A stretch of DNA of 62,146 bases, from the NCBI GenBank assembly GCA_900548795.1, contig URLT01000001.1:1-62146 (forward strand), written 5' to 3'. The number at the start of each line of letters is the position of its first letter. The first letter of the stretch is position 1. The position numbers and the translations under genes are program-made. Of this stretch, positions 15,770 to 24,557 are shown in pieces. The notes beneath the pieces are model-generated. The model saw only the letters and a list, made by a program, of their open reading frames with translations. It did not search any database and was not told the DNA's origin. The stretch comes from an uncultured Eubacteriales bacterium (GTDB lineage: Bacteria > Bacillota > Clostridia > Oscillospirales > Oscillospiraceae).

Positions 15770-16636
15770 ATGAAAGGGATTATTCTTGCCGGCGGCAAGG
15801 GGAGCCGCCTTTATCCGATGACCAAAGCCATGAGCAAGCCGCTGATTCCGATCTATGACAAGCCGATGGTGTATTATCCGCTTTCCGTGCTCCTTACGGC
15901 CGGGATCCGCGACATCATCCTCATCACGGCGCCTGCGGACGTCGAGAGCTATCAGCGCCTGCTGGGCGACGGCAGTCAGTACGGCGTGCGCATGAGCTAC
16001 GGCATTCAGTACGTCGCGCGCGGCATTGCCGATGCGTTCCTGATCGCGGAGGAGTTTCTGGCGGGCGACCGGTGCTGTCTGGTTCTGGGCGACAACATGT
16101 TCCACGGCGAGCAGCTGAGCTATCTGCTCTGGGACGCCGCGCAGCAGGAGAGCGGCGCGACGATCTTCGGCTACCCGGTCAGCAATCCGCGGGCATACGG
16201 CGTCGTCGAGTTTGACGAGAACAACCGCGTCCTTTCCATTGAGGAAAAGCCGGAGCATCCGAGATCCAATTACGCTGTGCCGGGTCTGTATTTCTATGAC
16301 GGCAAGGCGGTCGAGCTGGCCAAAACGCTCAAGCCCTCGGCGCGCGGCGAGCTGGAGATCACGGCGCTGAACGAGGAATACCTCAAGCGCGGCGAGCTGC
16401 GCGTCGGGCTGATGACGCGCGGCATGGCGTGGCTTGACACCGGCACGCCCGAGGGAATGCTCAACGCCGCGCAGTATGTCGAGGCGGTGCAGTCCCGGCA
16501 GGGGCTTTACATCGCCTGCCCGGAGGAGATCGCGTGGTCGAAGGGCTTCATCACCACCGAGCAGCTTTATGCGATCGGAAACGACCTGAAAATGACGGAA
16601 TACGGGCAATATCTTTTGAGCTTGGGAAAGAAATAA
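15770..16636 (+). CDS. rfbA: Glucose-1-phosphate thymidylyltransferase
   Basis: 288 residues. It forms dTDP-glucose from dTTP and glucose 1-phosphate, the first step of dTDP-rhamnose and related dTDP-sugar synthesis; cytoplasmic. The N-terminal nucleotidyltransferase signature GGKGSRLYPMTKAMSKPLIP is complete; other family motifs seen are LGDNMFHG, EEKPEHPRSNYAVPGLYFYD and WLDTGTPEGM. The start at ATG 15770 follows AGAGGAGAAG; longer in-frame starts lack a ribosome site. The rmlB, rmlC and rmlD genes are not in the window, so the rest of the pathway must be elsewhere. The stop is directly followed by the ATG of the radical-SAM gene, so they share a transcript although the functions look unrelated. 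Confidence 0.95.
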   Translation: MKGIILAGGKGSRLYPMTKAMSKPLIPIYDKPMVYYPLSVLLTAGIRDIILITAPADVESYQRLLGDGSQYGVRMSYGIQYVARGIADAFLIAEEFLAGDRCCLVLGDNMFHGEQLSYLLWDAAQQESGATIFGYPVSNPRAYGVVEFDENNRVLSIEEKPEHPRSNYAVPGLYFYDGKAVELAKTLKPSARGELEITALNEEYLKRGELRVGLMTRGMAWLDTGTPEGMLNAAQYVEAVQSRQGLYIACPEEIAWSKGFITTEQLYAIGNDLKMTEYGQYLLSLGKK

Positions 16637-18472
16637 ATGGACCAAAGAATCAAACGCATCCTGCCCACCGTGCAGAAGCCTGCGCGGTACGTGGGCGGGG
16701 AATATCACGAGATCATCAAAAATAAAAGCGAGGTCGAGCTGCGCGTCGCCTTCTGCTTCCCCGATACCTATGAGATCGGCATGTCGAACCTCGGCATGAA
16801 GATCCTCTATGCGGTCATGAACCGGATGCAGGGCGTCTGGTGCGAGCGCGTGTTCGCGCCGTGGGGCGATATGGAGGACGCCATGCGGGAGCAGGGGATC
16901 CCGCTCTATGCGCTCGAAAGCGGCGACCCGATGGAGGCCTTCGATCTGATCGCCTTCTCCATCGGCTATGAGATGAGCTATACCAACGTGCTCAACATGC
17001 TCCGCATGGGGAATATCCCGCTGCGCGCCGCCGACCGGCCGGGTCTGGAGCATATCGTCTTTGCCGGCGGCGCCTGCACCTATAACGCCGAGCCGCTTGC
17101 GCCGTTTTTCGACTTCTTCTCGCTCGGAGAAGGGGAGCGCAGCACCGAGGAGATCATGGAGTGCTACCGCGCGGCGAAGAAAAACGGCCTGAGCAAGGAC
17201 GAGTTTCTCCGCGAGGTCGCCAGGATCGACGGCGTCTATGTCCCGTCGTTCTATGAGCACAGCTACAACGACGACGGCACGCTCCGCGCGATCGTTCCGC
17301 AGGAGGGCGTTCCTGCGACCGTGCAGAAACGCATCATCGAGCCGCTTGACGACGTGCTTTACCCCACGGACATCATCATCCCGAACACCGAGATCGTCCA
17401 TGACCGCGTGAATCTGGAGATCATGCGCGGCTGCATCCGCGGCTGCCGCTTCTGTCAGGCGGGCTTCACCTATCGCCCGGTGCGGCGGCGCTCGCAGGAG
17501 CTGCTGGCGCGTCAGGCGCAGGAGCTTTTGGAGCAGTCCGGCTGCCACGAGCTGACGCTTTCGAGCCTTTCGACCTCGGACTACCGCGACCTGCCCGGCC
17601 TGATCGACAAAATGCAGGCCTACTGCGTGCCGCGCAAGATCAATCTGTCCGTGCCGTCGCTCCGCGCGGATAATTTCTCGCGCGAGCTGATGCTCCGCCT
17701 GCAGCAGGTGCGCAAGAGCGGCCTGACCTTCGCGCCGGAGGCCGGAACGCAGCGTCTGCGCGACGCCATCAACAAAAACGTCACCGAGGAGGAGATCCTC
17801 GAGACCTGCGCGCTGGCCTTTGAGGGCGGCTGGAACAATGTGAAGCTCTATTTCATGCTGGGGCTGCCGACCGAGACCGACGAGGACGTGCTCGGCATTG
17901 CAGAGCTGGTCTATAAGGTGCTCAAAACGTGGAAGGAGCGCGCCAAAAACAAGAAGCGCGGCGTGCGCATCCACGTTGCAACGGCATATTTTGTTCCGAA
18001 GCCGTTCACGCCCTTCCAGTGGGAAAAGCAGATCACGCCCGAGGAATATATGCGTCGCCAGCGCCTGCTGAAGGATCATATGCCCTCGCGCAGCATCGAA
18101 TATAACTGGCACGAGGCCAATTTGAGCCGCCTCGAGGCCGTTTTGGCGCGCGGCGACCGCCGTCTGGCTCCGGTTCTGGAGGAGGCCGTCCGGCGCGGCT
18201 GCAAGCTCGACGGCTGGGACGAATATTTTGACTATCAGGCGTGGCTGGACGCCTTCGCCGCCTGCGGCGTCGACCCGGATTTCTATACCACGCGCGGCTA
18301 TGGCCTTGAGGAGCTGCTGCCGTGGAGCACGGTCTCCGACGGCGTGCGCACGGCCTATCTCAAGCGCGAGCGCGAGCGCGCGTACCGCTCCGAGACGACC
18401 CCGGACTGCCGCACGCAGTGCAGCGCCTGCGGCGCGAGCTGCCTCCTGAAGGGAGGAAACTGCGATGCATAG
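16637..18472 (+). CDS. Radical SAM protein with B12-binding-like N-terminus (TIGR03960 type)
   Basis: 611 residues. The N-terminal part resembles cobalamin-binding-like domains (residues about 1-200). The radical SAM core carries the cluster motif CIRGCRFC (C266, C270, C273). The C-terminus has a Cys group (CRTQCSACGASC) that may hold a second cluster. This family regularly precedes a DUF2344 protein (TIGR03936), as here, with an 8-base overlap; in many Firmicutes the pair sits next to ribonuclease G and rplU, which are absent here. Substrate unknown. The ATG abuts the rfbA stop codon. Confidence 0.92.
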   Translation: MDQRIKRILPTVQKPARYVGGEYHEIIKNKSEVELRVAFCFPDTYEIGMSNLGMKILYAVMNRMQGVWCERVFAPWGDMEDAMREQGIPLYALESGDPMEAFDLIAFSIGYEMSYTNVLNMLRMGNIPLRAADRPGLEHIVFAGGACTYNAEPLAPFFDFFSLGEGERSTEEIMECYRAAKKNGLSKDEFLREVARIDGVYVPSFYEHSYNDDGTLRAIVPQEGVPATVQKRIIEPLDDVLYPTDIIIPNTEIVHDRVNLEIMRGCIRGCRFCQAGFTYRPVRRRSQELLARQAQELLEQSGCHELTLSSLSTSDYRDLPGLIDKMQAYCVPRKINLSVPSLRADNFSRELMLRLQQVRKSGLTFAPEAGTQRLRDAINKNVTEEEILETCALAFEGGWNNVKLYFMLGLPTETDEDVLGIAELVYKVLKTWKERAKNKKRGVRIHVATAYFVPKPFTPFQWEKQITPEEYMRRQRLLKDHMPSRSIEYNWHEANLSRLEAVLARGDRRLAPVLEEAVRRGCKLDGWDEYFDYQAWLDAFAACGVDPDFYTTRGYGLEELLPWSTVSDGVRTAYLKRERERAYRSETTPDCRTQCSACGASCLLKGGNCDA

Positions 18473-19106
18473 AATGCTGTTTGAAAAGACCGGCCGCGCT
18501 GTCTGGATGTCCCATCTGGACACCATGCGCCTGATGCAGCGCGCGTTTCGGCGCGCGGGCGTCCTGCTGCACCATTCTCAGGGCTACACGCCCCACGCCT
18601 ATGTCTCCGTGCTGCTGCCGCTGAGCGTCGGGACGGAGAGCGTCTGCGAAATTCTGGAATATGAGCTGGATGAACCGCTGGAGATCACGCCCGGGCAGAT
18701 GAACGCCGTCCTGCCGGAGGGTGTGCGCGTGCGCGAATTTTATGAGAGCGGCCGCAAGGCCAAGGAGCTGACCGACCTGCGTGTGGAGCTGACGCTGGAA
18801 TATGACCGGCAGACGCCGCAGCCGGAGGAGGTAGCGGCCGTGCTCGGGCGCGAGTCGCTTCCGGTCGAGAAGCGCACGAAGCGCGGCATGGAGGAGACGG
18901 ACATCAAGCCGCTGCTGCATGATTTCGCAGTGACGTCGCAGCCGGGAAGGCTGACCCTGCAAATGACCGTGAGCGCGCAGAATCCCGCGCTCAACCCGAT
19001 GCTCGTTGTTTCGGCGCTCAAGCGCTATGCGCCGGAGTGCCGGCCGGATTTTGCCTCCTGCCGACGGCTGGAGGTGCTCGACGCGACAGGGGAGGTGTTT
19101 CGCTGA
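18465..19106 (+). CDS. DUF2344 / TIGR03936 radical-SAM-associated protein
   Basis: 213 residues. Opening residues FEKTGRAVWMSHLD and the GYTPHAYVSVLLPLSVG segment are typical of the family, which in many bacteria is fused to or encoded with the TIGR03960 radical SAM protein. It overlaps that gene by 8 bases and probably acts with it. No catalytic motif is evident and the biochemical role is not established. Its stop overlaps the start of the next small gene (TGATG). Confidence 0.9.
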   Translation: MHRMLFEKTGRAVWMSHLDTMRLMQRAFRRAGVLLHHSQGYTPHAYVSVLLPLSVGTESVCEILEYELDEPLEITPGQMNAVLPEGVRVREFYESGRKAKELTDLRVELTLEYDRQTPQPEEVAAVLGRESLPVEKRTKRGMEETDIKPLLHDFAVTSQPGRLTLQMTVSAQNPALNPMLVVSALKRYAPECRPDFASCRRLEVLDATGEVFR

Positions 19107-19276
19107 TGCCAAATTGTGAGGACTGCTGGAACTACAACTACGACGAGGAGACCGACCAATCCTACTGCTCAATGGACATCGACGAGGACGAATGGTACCG
19201 CATTGTGAGCCGCCGACGCGGCGAATGCCCGTTTTTTCGACAGGCAGACGATTATTATTTGCCGCATCACCAATAA
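19106..19276 (+). CDS. Small Cys-rich acidic protein, DUF6472-like
   Basis: 56 residues. Four cysteines (CEDC near the start, one in SYCSMD, one in GECPFF) and a run of acidic residues (DIDEDEWYR) suggest a small metal-binding protein. Pattern and context match DUF6472 proteins, which often follow the radical-SAM/DUF2344 pair in Clostridia. Translation is coupled to the upstream gene through TGATG. Function unknown. Confidence 0.8.
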   Translation: MPNCEDCWNYNYDEETDQSYCSMDIDEDEWYRIVSRRRGECPFFRQADDYYLPHHQ

Positions 19277-19336
19277 GCCGACCGGGCTCTGACGTTTTCA
19301 ACAAATTTTTCGCTTGTATTTTGTGAATAATGTTCG

Positions 19337-19390
19337 TTGCGCCGACCGCGCCTGCCGTGATATGATTATCGTATCAAGGTAGGCGCGGTC
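19337..19390 (+). promoter_or_regulatory. Promoter overlapped by a long inverted repeat, ahead of the sugar ABC ATPase gene
   Basis: TTGCGC (19337-19342), 18-base spacer and TATGAT (19361-19366) form a plausible promoter. A 13-bp inverted repeat (19344-19356 with 19378-19390, one G-T pair) embraces the -10 element. It is not followed by a T-run, so it looks more like an operator or mRNA leader stem than a terminator. A perfect AAGGAGG at 19424 lies too far upstream to serve the ATPase start. Confidence 0.45.
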
Positions 19391-19549
19391 ACTCCACAAC
19401 CATGGCCGCAAACCGCCGGATAAGGAGGAAATGACCCATCCGCTCGACTTGCGGTGCGGCAGTGTGGAGACCTGCCGTAATGCGCGGCGCCCCAACGCGG
19501 ACGCGTGCGAGGTTCGGGATGCGGAGGCAGCCGGATCAAAGTCTGTTTC

Positions 19550-20722
19550 ATGGCAAGTGTCACACTGAAAAACATCAAAAAAATCTACCCCAACACGGAA
19601 AAAAAGCGCAAGCCCAAGAAGGGTGAGGAGCAGAAGAAGAGCAATCTGCAAATCACGGACGACGGCGTCGTCGCCGTCCAGAACTTCAACCTTGAGATCA
19701 AGGATCGCGAGTTCATCGTGCTGGTCGGGCCGTCCGGCTGCGGCAAGTCCACGACGCTGCGCATGGTCGCCGGTCTTGAGGAGATCTCGGACGGCGAGCT
19801 GTACATCGGCGACCGTCTGGTCAACGATGTTGCCCCGAAGGATCGCGACATTGCGATGGTTTTCCAGAGCTACGCGCTTTATCCGCACATGACCGTCTAT
19901 GAAAACATGGCGTTTTCTCTGAAGCTCAAGAAGCTGCCGAAGGATGAGATCCGCAGAAAGGTGATGGAGGCGGCCGAGATCCTCGACATCACGGAATATC
20001 TGGACCGCAAGCCCAAGGCGCTCTCCGGCGGCCAGCGGCAGCGCGTGGCGATCGGCCGCGCGATCGTGCGCAATCCGAAGGTGCTGCTGATGGACGAGCC
20101 GCTGTCGAACCTCGACGCGAAGCTCCGAAACCAGATGCGTGCGGAGATCATCAAGCTCCGCTCCAGCATCGACACGACCTTCCTCTATGTCACGCACGAC
20201 CAGACCGAGGCCATGACCCTCGGCGACCGCATCGTCATCATGCGCGACGGCTTCATTCAGCAGATCGGCACGCCGCAGGAGGTCTATTATCATCCCACCA
20301 ATCTCTTTGTCGCGGGCTTCATCGGCACGCCGCAGATGAACTTCTTCCACGACGTTGCGCTCAACTGCACGAACGGCGACTACAGCGTCACGATCCTCGG
20401 CCGGGAGTTTAAGCTCACCGACGAGCAGCAGGCGATTTTGCGCAAAAACGGGCAGCGCCCGGGCAAGGTGATCGCCGGCGTGCGTCCGGTGCACATTGCC
20501 CTTGCGCAGGACGGCCTTCAGGCGAAGATCGAGGTTTCCGAAATGATGGGCAGCGAGATGCACCTGCACCTGAGCGCCGGCTCCGACGAGATTGTCGCCG
20601 TCATCCCGACAACGGATATTGACTTCAACGCAACCAAAATCGGCGCAGCCGTCCGCTTCTCGTTCAAGCCCGAGATGCTGCAGCTCTTCGACCCCGAGAC
20701 GGAGGAGAGCCTGCTCAAATAA
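19550..20722 (+). CDS. Sugar ABC transporter ATP-binding protein (MsmK/UgpC type)
   Basis: 390 residues; energises uptake of a sugar or oligosaccharide through the two permeases encoded downstream. Walker A GPSGCGKST at 60-68, Q-loop FQSYALYPHMTVYENM, signature LSGGQRQRVAIGRAI, Walker B VLLMDEPLSNLDAK, H-loop VTHDQTEAM, and the regulatory OB-type C-terminal domain of the MalK group. A lysine-rich insertion (about residues 17-40, TEKKRKPKKGEEQKKSNLQ) separates the first two beta strands; the usual family member lacks it. The conserved MASVTLKNI start fixes ATG 19550 although the ribosome site is weak; GTG 19505 would be an alternative. Being first and separately promoted, it may serve other importers too. 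Confidence 0.95.
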   Translation: MASVTLKNIKKIYPNTEKKRKPKKGEEQKKSNLQITDDGVVAVQNFNLEIKDREFIVLVGPSGCGKSTTLRMVAGLEEISDGELYIGDRLVNDVAPKDRDIAMVFQSYALYPHMTVYENMAFSLKLKKLPKDEIRRKVMEAAEILDITEYLDRKPKALSGGQRQRVAIGRAIVRNPKVLLMDEPLSNLDAKLRNQMRAEIIKLRSSIDTTFLYVTHDQTEAMTLGDRIVIMRDGFIQQIGTPQEVYYHPTNLFVAGFIGTPQMNFFHDVALNCTNGDYSVTILGREFKLTDEQQAILRKNGQRPGKVIAGVRPVHIALAQDGLQAKIEVSEMMGSEMHLHLSAGSDEIVAVIPTTDIDFNATKIGAAVRFSFKPEMLQLFDPETEESLLK

Positions 20723-20798
20723 TTCCGGCAAATTGCACAACGTCTAGCGGTGCATTTTGTGCGAACATACGAAATGCACCGCAGAGTTGAAAAAACAA

Positions 20799-20856
20799 TT
20801 GAAAACGTTTCCAAAAGAGTATATACTTGATTATAGGGAATTGGAAACGATTCCAA
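20799..20856 (+). promoter_or_regulatory. Promoter with two LacI-family operators, sugar-binding protein operon
   Basis: TTGAAA (20799-20804), 17-base spacer, TATACT (20822-20827). Operator 1, TTGAAAACGTTTCCAA (20799-20814), contains the -35 hexamer; operator 2, TTGGAAACGATTCCAA (20841-20856), lies just downstream of the predicted transcription start. Both fit the LacI/GalR (and CcpA) half-site pattern with a central CG. The LacI-type regulator at 24557-25573 is the natural candidate, with CcpA as an alternative or additional binder. Confidence 0.8.
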
Positions 20857-20898
20857 CAACAAATCGCAAACCCCAAATTATACTAGGAGGAACTGGAA

Positions 20899-22266
20899 AT
20901 GAAGAAACTCATCGCGCTTCTGCTCGCTCTTGCCATGGTCGCCTGCCTGTTCGCCGGCTGCACCAAGGACGACGCAGAACCCACCACCACCGTCTCGGAG
21001 ACTCCCTCTGAGGATGTCAGCACCGAGCCTACCAACACCGACGACGTCGTCGCTGCTGACGGCCAGGTCTACTACCTGAACTTCAAGCCCGAAGCAGACG
21101 CTGCCTGGCAGGAACTGGCTGCTAAGTACACCGAGCAGACCGGCGTGCCCGTCAAGGTCGTCACCGCAGCTTCCGGCACCTACAGCGAGACCCTCACCGC
21201 CGAAATGGCGAAGGACAGCGCTCCCACCCTGTTCCAGTGCGGCAACAAGGCCGGTCTGGACACCTGGCAGGAATACTGCCTGCCGCTCGACGGCACCGAT
21301 TTCCTCAACGAGATGACCACCGAGGACTTCAACCTCAAGGGCGAGGACGGCAACACCTATTGCGCCGGCTACTGCTACGAGGCGTTCGGCATCATCGTCA
21401 ACAAGGCTCTGCTTGAGAAGGCCGGCCACTCCATCGACGAGATCACCGATTTCGCTTCCCTGAAGGCTGTCGCGGAAGACATCACCGCCCGCAAGGACGA
21501 GCTGGGCTTTGCCGCTTTCACCTCCGCAGGTCTTGACGGCTCCTCCAGCTGGCGCTTCTCCGGCCATCTGGCCAACATGCCGCTGTACTATGAGTTCCGT
21601 GACGACGGCGTGACCGAGGCTCCCGCTACCATCACCGGCAAGTACCTCGACAACTATAAGAACATCTGGGATCTTTACATCAACAATGCCACCTGCGAGC
21701 CCTCCGATCTGGCTGCTAAGACCGGCGACGAGTCCGAGGCCGAGTTCGGCGAAGGCAAGGCTGTCTTCTATCAGAACGGCACTTGGGAATTCAGCAACCT
21801 GACCGCTGCGGACAAGTTCGCGATGAACCCCGACGATCTGGCTATGATCCCCATCTACTGCGGCGTTGACGGCGAGGCCGATGCGGGTCTGGCCTGCGGC
21901 ACCGAGAACTGCTGGGCAGTCAATGCCAAGGCTTCCGCGGAAGACCAGAAGGCTACCCTCGACTTCCTGAAGTGGGTCGTCACCTCCGAAGAGGGCACCA
22001 CGATGATGGCTGCCGAGTTTGGCCCGATCCCCTTCAAGAACGCGAAGGAATCCGACAACGTGTTCTTCAACGACGCCAACAAGCTGATGTCCGAAGGCAA
22101 GTACACCGTGACTTGGGCGTTCAACTACACCCCGAACGTTGACGCTTGGAGACAGGGCGTTGTCGACGCGCTGCTGGCATACTCCACCGGCTCCGGCGAC
22201 TGGGCTGCCGTTCAGACCGCTTTTGTTGACGGCTGGGCAACGCAGTACGCGCGGCAGGAAGGCTAA
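20899..22266 (+). CDS. Sugar ABC transporter substrate-binding lipoprotein
   Basis: 455 residues, solute-binding protein family 1. A lipoprotein signal peptide ends in LFAGC, so C21 would be lipidated and the protein tethered outside the membrane. A Thr/Glu/Pro-rich linker (about 22-50) precedes the binding domain. The TGTWEF-like stretch (YQNGTWEFSNL) and the C-terminal helix pattern are typical of oligosaccharide binders. A good AGGAGG lies before ATG 20899. The neighbouring 4-alpha-glucanotransferase suggests a maltodextrin-type ligand; this is inference. A stem-loop after the stop probably raises the ratio of binding protein to permeases. Confidence 0.95.
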   Translation: MKKLIALLLALAMVACLFAGCTKDDAEPTTTVSETPSEDVSTEPTNTDDVVAADGQVYYLNFKPEADAAWQELAAKYTEQTGVPVKVVTAASGTYSETLTAEMAKDSAPTLFQCGNKAGLDTWQEYCLPLDGTDFLNEMTTEDFNLKGEDGNTYCAGYCYEAFGIIVNKALLEKAGHSIDEITDFASLKAVAEDITARKDELGFAAFTSAGLDGSSSWRFSGHLANMPLYYEFRDDGVTEAPATITGKYLDNYKNIWDLYINNATCEPSDLAAKTGDESEAEFGEGKAVFYQNGTWEFSNLTAADKFAMNPDDLAMIPIYCGVDGEADAGLACGTENCWAVNAKASAEDQKATLDFLKWVVTSEEGTTMMAAEFGPIPFKNAKESDNVFFNDANKLMSEGKYTVTWAFNYTPNVDAWRQGVVDALLAYSTGSGDWAAVQTAFVDGWATQYARQEG

Positions 22267-22307
22267 GAGCATACCGCTCCGGCAATCCGAAACACATAAC
22301 GATTTGC

Positions 22308-22341
22308 GGAGGGCGGGCAGACAGCCCGCCCTCCGTTCTTT
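22308..22341 (+). terminator. Intra-operon stem-loop between binding protein and permeases
   Basis: An 11-bp GC-only stem (22308-22318 with 22324-22334) followed by GTTCTTTT. Its position between gene one and gene two of a sugar ABC operon suggests partial termination or 3' end protection. Confidence 0.75.
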
Positions 22342-22371
22342 TCCTTTGGCAGAAAAAGAGGAGGGCACCTT

Positions 22372-23703
22372 ATGGGCTTGGTTGGATTAATTTTGACTCT
22401 CGGCGGAGTCGGAATGGCAGTTCACGTACTGCTGACCTGCTATTTGCAGGATCTTCCTTTGGCGCAGCTCTTTGATGCGGAGCTGTCAAATGCGGGCGGC
22501 ATGCTGCTGATCCTTGCCGCTTTGATCTTCGTGATCGGCGCAGTGCTCGTGGCCTGCGGCTATCACCGCTGGAAGCGCTGCAAGCTCGGAATGCTCGGCG
22601 CGACGCTGGTCGGATTTTGTGCCTTTTTCACCTTTTTCGCCGTGGAGCGCCTGAAGGCCGAGCAGGGTATCTATGCCGGCGCGCTGAACATCGGCTGGAT
22701 CTTTGCTGCAATTGCCATCGTCTGCCTTGCGGCCGGCGTCGTTCTGATCCTGCGCGATCGTAAGGCGTTTGGGCGCTATTGCAGACAGGTGTTCCTCGTC
22801 TCGTCCTCCTCCGGCGGAGGGTCGCTGAATAGCCGTCTGCTTCGCAGACCGATCCAGCGCTGCTTCATGATCTTCATCGTGCCGACGCTCATTGCGTTTA
22901 TTATCGGCTTTGTTTATCCGTTTGTTCTCGGCCTTTACCGCTCGTTCTGCACGTTTACCTCTCCGGTCGACTACCACTACAGCGGCATTCGCAACTATAC
23001 AAAGGCGTTTGCGGACGCCGGATTCCGCCATGCATTCGGCTTCACCGCTCTGTATGCGCTGGTCTCCATTATCATCATCAACGTGTTTTCCTTTGCGCTG
23101 GCCTATGCGCTGACGCAGAAGATCCGCGGCTCAAACGTGTTCCGAACGGTGTTTTTCATGCCGAACCTGATCGGCGGCATCGTGCTCGGTTATATTTGGA
23201 AACTGATTTTTGACGCCATTCTCTCCGCAGCCGGCAAGCAGCCGATGCTGACCAACAGCACCTACGGCTTCTGGGGTCTTGTGATCCTCGTCGCGTGGCA
23301 GCAGATTGGCTATATGATGATTATATACATCGCCGGACTTCAGTCTGTCCCGGAGGACATGCTCGAGGCGGCGAAGATCGACGGCGCCAACCGTTGGCAG
23401 ACGCTTTGGCGCGTGACGATCCCGAACGTCATGCCGTCGATCACGATCTGCTTCTTCCTGACGCTGACGAATTCCTTTAAGCTCTTTGACCAAAACCTCG
23501 CGCTGACCGGCGGCTCGCCGAACGTCCCCGGCACTGCGATCCTAAAAACGGAAATGCTTGCTCTGCACATTTTCAACACGAATAAGATCAACAATAAGTG
23601 GCGCGGCACAGCGCAGGCCGAGGCGGTCGTGTTCTTTGTGCTCGTTGCCGTCATGGCCATTGCGCAGCTTGTTGCGACCCGTCGGAAGGAGGTACAGCAA
23701 TAA
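22372..23703 (+). CDS. Sugar ABC transporter permease (MalF-like) with four-helix N-terminal extension
   Basis: 443 residues, against about 295 for the usual member. The C-terminal 300 residues form the normal permease, with the EAA loop (EAAKIDGANRWQTLWRVTIPN). The first 140 residues form an extra block with about four hydrophobic helices (VGLILTLGGVGMAVHVLLT, GGMLLILAALIFVIGAVLVA, MLGATLVGFCAFFTFFAV, GWIFAAIAIVCLAAGVVLIL). The ATG follows GAGGAGG and no internal start before the permease domain has a comparable site, so the extension appears to be translated. It partners the permease encoded 1 base downstream. Confidence 0.92.
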   Translation: MGLVGLILTLGGVGMAVHVLLTCYLQDLPLAQLFDAELSNAGGMLLILAALIFVIGAVLVACGYHRWKRCKLGMLGATLVGFCAFFTFFAVERLKAEQGIYAGALNIGWIFAAIAIVCLAAGVVLILRDRKAFGRYCRQVFLVSSSSGGGSLNSRLLRRPIQRCFMIFIVPTLIAFIIGFVYPFVLGLYRSFCTFTSPVDYHYSGIRNYTKAFADAGFRHAFGFTALYALVSIIIINVFSFALAYALTQKIRGSNVFRTVFFMPNLIGGIVLGYIWKLIFDAILSAAGKQPMLTNSTYGFWGLVILVAWQQIGYMMIIYIAGLQSVPEDMLEAAKIDGANRWQTLWRVTIPNVMPSITICFFLTLTNSFKLFDQNLALTGGSPNVPGTAILKTEMLALHIFNTNKINNKWRGTAQAEAVVFFVLVAVMAIAQLVATRRKEVQQ

Positions 23704-24557
23704 TGAACAAGAGCCTGAAAAAACGCGACGTTGGCGGCATCATCCTGACGGTGCTGTTCGCGATCGTCTGCCTGATCTACATCGTTCCGATCATCGAGGT
23801 CTTCATCAACTCGTTTAAGACCAACGCCTCCATCAACCAGTCGACCTTCGCTCTGCCGAACAGCGAGACCTTTGTCGGCACGGATAACTACGTCAAGGGC
23901 ATGACCTTCGGAAACTATCCGATCGCGAAGTCCATTCTCTACAGCCTGCTCATCACGGTCGTCTCCGTTGCGCTGATCCTCGTCTGCACGTCCATGACCG
24001 CGTGGTATATCTCCCGCGTGGGCAGCAAGTTCACCAAGGTGTTTTATTTCGCCTGCGTGTTCTCCATGATCGTGCCCTTCCAGATGGTCATGTTCCCGCT
24101 GGTCACCGTTTCGACCGACCTGCATCTGAACACACCGTGGACGATCCCGATCGTTTACCTCGGCTTCGGCGCAGGGCTTGCGATCTTCATGTTCTCCGGC
24201 TTCGTCAAGAGCCTGCCTCTCGAGATCGAGGAGGCCGCGGCCATCGACGGCTGCGGGCCGCTGCGCACCTTCTTCTGCGTGGTGCTTCCGATGCTCCGCC
24301 CGACGCTGATCTCCGTCGGCATCCTTGAGACAATGTGGGTCTGGAATGACTATCTCCTGCCGTATCTGGTGCTCGACATCAACAAATATAAGACCATCCC
24401 CATCCATGTGCAATATCTGCAGGGAAGCTACGGCACCGTGGATCTCGGCGCGACCATGGCGGTCATGGTGTTCAGCATCCTGCCGATCATCATTGTCTAT
24501 CTGTTCTGCCAGAAGTACATCATCAAGGGCGTTGCGGCAGGTGCGGTGAAGGGCTGA
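23703..24557 (+). CDS. Sugar ABC transporter permease (MalG-like)
   Basis: 284 residues, about six membrane helices, CUT1-family inner-membrane permease. The EAA loop reads EIEEAAAIDGCGPLRTFFCVVLP, which docks to the ATPase. TAATG overlap with the preceding permease and GAGG-type site at 23689 fix ATG 23703. Its stop overlaps the start of the LacI regulator (TGATG), so transporter and regulator are cotranscribed. Confidence 0.95.
   Translation: MNKSLKKRDVGGIILTVLFAIVCLIYIVPIIEVFINSFKTNASINQSTFALPNSETFVGTDNYVKGMTFGNYPIAKSILYSLLITVVSVALILVCTSMTAWYISRVGSKFTKVFYFACVFSMIVPFQMVMFPLVTVSTDLHLNTPWTIPIVYLGFGAGLAIFMFSGFVKSLPLEIEEAAAIDGCGPLRTFFCVVLPMLRPTLISVGILETMWVWNDYLLPYLVLDINKYKTIPIHVQYLQGSYGTVDLGATMAVMVFSILPIIIVYLFCQKYIIKGVAAGAVKG

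Noticed and set aside
15587..18526. A 979-codon minus-strand frame opposite rfbA and the radical-SAM gene
   Set aside because: Crosses two confirmed genes and a promoter; no domain; shadow of GC-rich coding DNA.
19430..19567. A 45-codon leader frame after AAGGAGG upstream of the sugar ATPase
   Set aside because: The site is only 2-3 bases from the ATG and the product is featureless; kept only as a possibility.
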